Source of the DNA: Methylophaga sp. UBA3192
GTDB taxonomy: Bacteria > Pseudomonadota > Gammaproteobacteria > Nitrosococcales > Methylophagaceae
DNA: 64,000 nucleotides
Assembly (NCBI GenBank): GCA_002363955.1
Contig: DEXE01000002.1
Span: forward strand, 186,001 to 250,000
Direction of reading: 5' to 3'
The position numbers were made by a program, and so were the translations under genes. The notes below the pieces were generated by a model, which made no database searches, was not told where the DNA came from, and was given only the letters and a program-made list of their open reading frames with translations. Shown here one piece after another: positions 61,078 through 64,000 of the stretch (position 1 is the first letter of the stretch; each line of letters opens with the position of its first letter).

Positions 61078-62300
61078 ATTGCCGGCATTGTAAAACACCA
61101 TTAACACATACATTTCTGGATCTTGGCTTTGCCCCACCCTCTAACGCCTATTTAACGGCTGAGCAACTTACTCAGCCAGAAACAAAGTTTCCATTAAAAC
61201 TATATGTGTGTGATCACTGTTGGTTAGTCCAGACAGAAGATGTCACGGCGGCTGATAAATTGTTTACAAATGATTACGCCTATTTTTCTTCAGTTTCTCA
61301 GGGCTGGTTATCGCATGCTGAACGTTACTGTCATCAGATTACTCAACGCCTGCAGCTGGATCAGAATAGTTTTGTCATCGAAGTCGCCGCGAACGATGGC
61401 TATTTATTAAAAAATTTCGTAGCTGCAGCGATCCCTTGTTTAGGTATTGAGCCTACTGACAGCACTGCTGACCATGCCGAAAAATTGGGGATCCCCATCC
61501 TTCGTGAATTTTTTGGTCAACAATTGGCACAACAGCTGTCTTCACAAGGGAAACAGGCTGATCTCATCATCGGTAATAACGTTTATGCACATGTACCTGA
61601 TATTAATGATTTCACAGTAGGATTAAAGACCTTACTTAAAAGTGAGGGAACCATTACGTTAGAGTTTCCGCATTTGCTTCAGCTAATACAGCAACGACAG
61701 TTTGATACGGTTTACCACGAGCATTTTTCTTATCTGTCTTTGACTACGGTCTGTCAGATCTTTGACAGCGTTGGACTGCGAATTTTTGATGTGGAAACAC
61801 TTCCTACTCATGGGGGGAGCTTACGTATTTATGCTTGCCATGACGGTGATAAACGTAGCACTCACTTTGCTGTCAGAAAATTATTAGAGGAAGAAAAAAC
61901 ATTTGGTTTAACCAGCTTGCATACCTATACCGGATTCCAATGCTATGCCGATCATATTAAACAGGCTTTACTTGACTTTTTAACAGAGCAAAAGCATTTA
62001 AATAAATCGGTAGTAGCTTATGGAGCCGCAGCGAAAGGCAATACTTTGCTTAATTATGCTGGTGCCTCAACCGACTTACTACCTTTGGTTGTTGATGCTG
62101 CCGCCTCAAAACAGGGTAAGTTTTTGCCAGGATCGCATATTCCGATTTTAGCACCCGATCAAATCACCTTAGAAAAACCAGATTTTGTATTGATTTTGCC
62201 ATGGAATATTGCTGATGAGGTGATGCAACAGCAGGGGCATATTCGGCAATGGGGCGGAAAGTTTGTCACGGCTATTCCGCAATTGAAGGTTCTACCATGA
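61074..62300 (+). CDS. NDP-hexose C-methyltransferase-type SAM enzyme
   Basis: A 408-residue enzyme. Residues 1-60 are a zinc module with C3/C6 and C46/C49 (MNCRHC and VCDHCW). A SAM-binding domain follows with VIEVAANDGYLLKNF near 103 and IIGNNVYAHVPD near 166. The C-terminal domain has VVAYGAAAKGNTLLNYAGA near 322. This three-part layout (Methyltransf_13, SAM fold, Methyltransf_14) is that of TylC3/EvaC-type sugar C-methyltransferases, which act on 4-keto-6-deoxy sugars at C3. It suggests a branched, C-methylated deoxysugar. O-methylation cannot be ruled out. Confidence 0.85.
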   Translation: MNCRHCKTPLTHTFLDLGFAPPSNAYLTAEQLTQPETKFPLKLYVCDHCWLVQTEDVTAADKLFTNDYAYFSSVSQGWLSHAERYCHQITQRLQLDQNSFVIEVAANDGYLLKNFVAAAIPCLGIEPTDSTADHAEKLGIPILREFFGQQLAQQLSSQGKQADLIIGNNVYAHVPDINDFTVGLKTLLKSEGTITLEFPHLLQLIQQRQFDTVYHEHFSYLSLTTVCQIFDSVGLRIFDVETLPTHGGSLRIYACHDGDKRSTHFAVRKLLEEEKTFGLTSLHTYTGFQCYADHIKQALLDFLTEQKHLNKSVVAYGAAAKGNTLLNYAGASTDLLPLVVDAAASKQGKFLPGSHIPILAPDQITLEKPDFVLILPWNIADEVMQQQGHIRQWGGKFVTAIPQLKVLP

Positions 62301-63142
62301 AAATATTGTTAACTGGTGCTACAGGTTTTATCGGAAAGCATTTCGTCGTTCAGGCGCTTCGACAGGGACATGAGATTACCGTTATTACGCGCGATAAATC
62401 AATTGTTCTAGAGAACGACTGGGGAAATCAGGTCGCTATTATTGAAGCGGATATTGAACGTGCTGAGATCACATGGCCGGACTCAATAGCTAAGCATGAT
62501 GCTCTTGTTCATCTTGCATGGAGTGGACTGTCTAATTACCAGGATAGTGTACATCTAGAGCGGGTTTTACCAGCACATAAACGGTTTTTACTGAATATGA
62601 TTGAAACTGGGATTAAACACATTCTGATCACCGGAACATGTCTTGAATATGGCAAACAGGAAGGACAACTTGAGGAATCTATGCCGATATTTCCTGATAA
62701 TCCCTATGCCCAGGCAAAAAACCAACTCAGACAATGGTTAGAGTCCATGCAAAAACAGTTTTCCTTCTCGCTCCAATGGTGTCGTTTATTTTATATGTAT
62801 GGCTCAGGTCAAAATCCGAAAAGTCTGCTATCTCAGTTAGAACGAGCGATAGAAAATGGTGAGCCCGTTTTTAATATGTCTGGTGGTCAACAGTTAAGAG
62901 ATTATTTACCTGTTGAGACAGTGGCGCAATATTTGCTTAAAGTGCTGGAGCAGAAGGATTGTAACGGGATCGTCAATATCTGTAGTGGTGAGCCGATAAC
63001 GGTTTTAACGTTAGTGAAACAGTTTATAAATGCTCGTCAAAGTGAAATAGAGCTTAATCTGGGGTATTACCCATATCCGGATTATGAAGCAATGGCATTT
63101 TGGGGGGACCCGGATAAGCTAAAGCAATGCACGAGAAGCTGA
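62297..63142 (+). CDS. NAD-dependent epimerase/dehydratase (sugar 4-ketoreductase candidate)
   Basis: A 281-residue extended SDR. ILLTGATGFIGKHFVVQAL (3-21) is the GxxGxxG motif; ITGTCLEYG and NPYAQAKNQL carry the catalytic Thr/Tyr-x3-Lys. Reduction of the 4-keto group to finish the sugar is the natural guess, given its place behind the methyltransferase, but 4-epimerase or dehydratase is possible. It overlaps the upstream gene by four bases. Ends shortly after a GDPDKLKQC-type tail. Confidence 0.83.
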   Translation: MKILLTGATGFIGKHFVVQALRQGHEITVITRDKSIVLENDWGNQVAIIEADIERAEITWPDSIAKHDALVHLAWSGLSNYQDSVHLERVLPAHKRFLLNMIETGIKHILITGTCLEYGKQEGQLEESMPIFPDNPYAQAKNQLRQWLESMQKQFSFSLQWCRLFYMYGSGQNPKSLLSQLERAIENGEPVFNMSGGQQLRDYLPVETVAQYLLKVLEQKDCNGIVNICSGEPITVLTLVKQFINARQSEIELNLGYYPYPDYEAMAFWGDPDKLKQCTRS

Positions 63143-63519
63143 TAAAGATGAATGGTCATGGAAGCTGAGAAGAAAACCAGAATGGATTTGTATGATTTAA
63201 CGCTTACATATAAAACGAAGAGTTTTTTATTAAACGAACTTTATCATTTTCCTGAGTTTGTTGGATGAGCTGGTGAAGTTTAATAACCCCAGGAAACTAC
63301 TCATGATATTAAGGAGATAAAGGGTCAGCCTTTATTGAATAAAACCAGACGAAGGTGATTACTACAAAGCTTCTTCATACTGGCTGGAATAAAATCAATA
63401 TTTTTGTAAACGGGTAGGTCAAAAAGGGTTATGCAAAAAATGCATTAATTTCGTTTTTTGATTTGAGCATTTTGCTGGACGCGCCAAATGGTCATATGCA
63501 ATTTAAAGGTAAAAGAAGC
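63143..63519. other. AT-rich intergenic gap without a recognisable gene
   Basis: About 377 bases rich in A+T, with stops in all frames of either direction that I followed. No terminator, tRNA or repeat stands out. A short stretch (63490-63519) has the Shine-Dalgarno of the next gene. It could be the remains of a lost sugar gene or a promoter region; neither is shown. Confidence 0.5.
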
Positions 63520-64000
63520 ATGGAAAAGACACCACTGGAACAATTTAAACAAGACATTACTGACCGTGTCAGTCAATACCCTGAAAACAAGCCCTTACAA
63601 TCTGCTTCACAGGAATTTTTTAATCAGATTGGTATTGGAAAGGCCGATTACTTTTATAATTTTACCTGGCTCGGAGTGCCCGTAATTCAAACGCCTCAGG
63701 ATTTATATGCTTTGCAAGAGATGATTTGGAAAGTCAAACCTGATCTGATTATCGAAACAGGTATTGCCTGGGGGGGGACACTAATCCACAGCGCATCCAT
63801 GCTGGCGCTTCTGGAAGGATGTGATGAAATAGATAAAGGCCATGTGTTGGGAATAGATATTGAAATCAGACCACACAATAAAGCCGTTTTGACCAATCAT
63901 CCATTAAGTAAAAAAATTACTATGCTTGAAGGGTCCAGCATTGATGAGGACATCATTGCTCAGGTAAAAGATTTTGCAAAAGACTACAAAAGAATTCTGG
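63520..64000 (+). CDS. CmcI-like cephalosporin hydroxylase family protein (partial, cut by window edge)
   Basis: The first 160 codons of a gene that runs off the right edge. The frame reads QFKQDITDRVSQYPENK, then WLGVPVIQTPQDLYALQEMIWK, then LIIETGIAWGGTLIHSASML and GHVLGIDIEIRPHNK. This is the Rossmann fold of the CmcI / rhamnosyl O-methyltransferase family, whose members in sugar clusters are usually SAM-dependent O-methyltransferases despite the hydroxylase name. The ATG at 63520 has aaaggt upstream; an in-frame ATG at 63496 lacks one. It probably methylates the cluster sugar. Confidence 0.8.
   Translation, partial: MEKTPLEQFKQDITDRVSQYPENKPLQSASQEFFNQIGIGKADYFYNFTWLGVPVIQTPQDLYALQEMIWKVKPDLIIETGIAWGGTLIHSASMLALLEGCDEIDKGHVLGIDIEIRPHNKAVLTNHPLSKKITMLEGSSIDEDIIAQVKDFAKDYKRIL

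Overview
The window reads as ordinary chromosome of a motile, piliated gammaproteobacterium. The evidence is a complete flgBCDEFGHIJKL set with sigma-54-type promoters, a fimT-pilV-pilW-pilX-pilY1 minor-pilin operon, slmA, bolA-yciI-yciB, prmC, pmbA, a waaF/InaA-type LPS core operon and a membrane-anchored AlgC. Base composition is moderate and dips in the sugar genes at both ends. A Methylophaga-like marine methylotroph would fit the gene content, but nothing here is diagnostic, so the genus stays a guess. I saw no tRNA, rRNA, CRISPR array, insertion sequence or prophage.

Layout. 1-6.7 kb is surface polysaccharide: a NodU-type carbamoyltransferase cut by the left edge, a DUF6625-like protein, an O-antigen ligase/polymerase, then a leftward operon (inositol-phosphatase family gene, pgeF, ZIP transporter, waaF, InaA-type kinase, glycosyltransferase). 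8.3-13.8 kb is a rightward run: rsmE, DUF3301, a tail-anchored response regulator, prmC, an E1-like ThiF/MoeB enzyme, a JAMM peptidase and pmbA. 13.9-19.5 kb holds a large PilZ protein, bolA-yciI-yciB, a PHP nuclease, yciO and an acyltransferase. clpB follows with a textbook sigma-32 promoter. 22.4-24.7 kb is a cyanate locus: cyanase with a divergent FNT channel in the same operon, a second convergent FocA-like channel, and a sigma-54-like promoter. 24.8-37.7 kb mixes a GGDEF/EAL protein, an SDR, an orphan cheR, DUF4126, Nif3-like, YihY, coaBC, dut, algC, argB, slmA and a degenerate receiver protein. 37.9-41.6 kb is a LapA-type retained adhesin with a LapG-type TAAG site. 41.6-48.6 kb is the type IV pilus block. 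48.9-58.7 kb is the flagellar rod, hook, ring and junction block. 58.7-64 kb starts a CDP-deoxysugar cluster (rfbF, rfbG, epimerase, C-methyltransferase, reductase, CmcI-like), cut by the right edge.

How the parts relate. Much of the window concerns the choice between moving and sticking: flagellum, type IV pili, a c-di-GMP-type retained adhesin, a GGDEF/EAL enzyme and a PilZ receptor. Candidate sigma-54 promoters lie before flgB, flgH, the adhesin and the cyanate operon, which suggests RpoN links motility, adhesion and nitrogen scavenging. The sugar cluster directly after flgL lies where flagellin glycosylation islands are found in Pseudomonas, so it may decorate flagellin rather than, or as well as, LPS.

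The most interesting leads are the FNT-cyanase operon, the flgL-linked branched-sugar cluster, the E1-JAMM pair, the sigma-54-driven compact LapA-like adhesin with its degenerate receiver neighbour, and the tail-anchored response regulator. None is proven novel from sequence alone.
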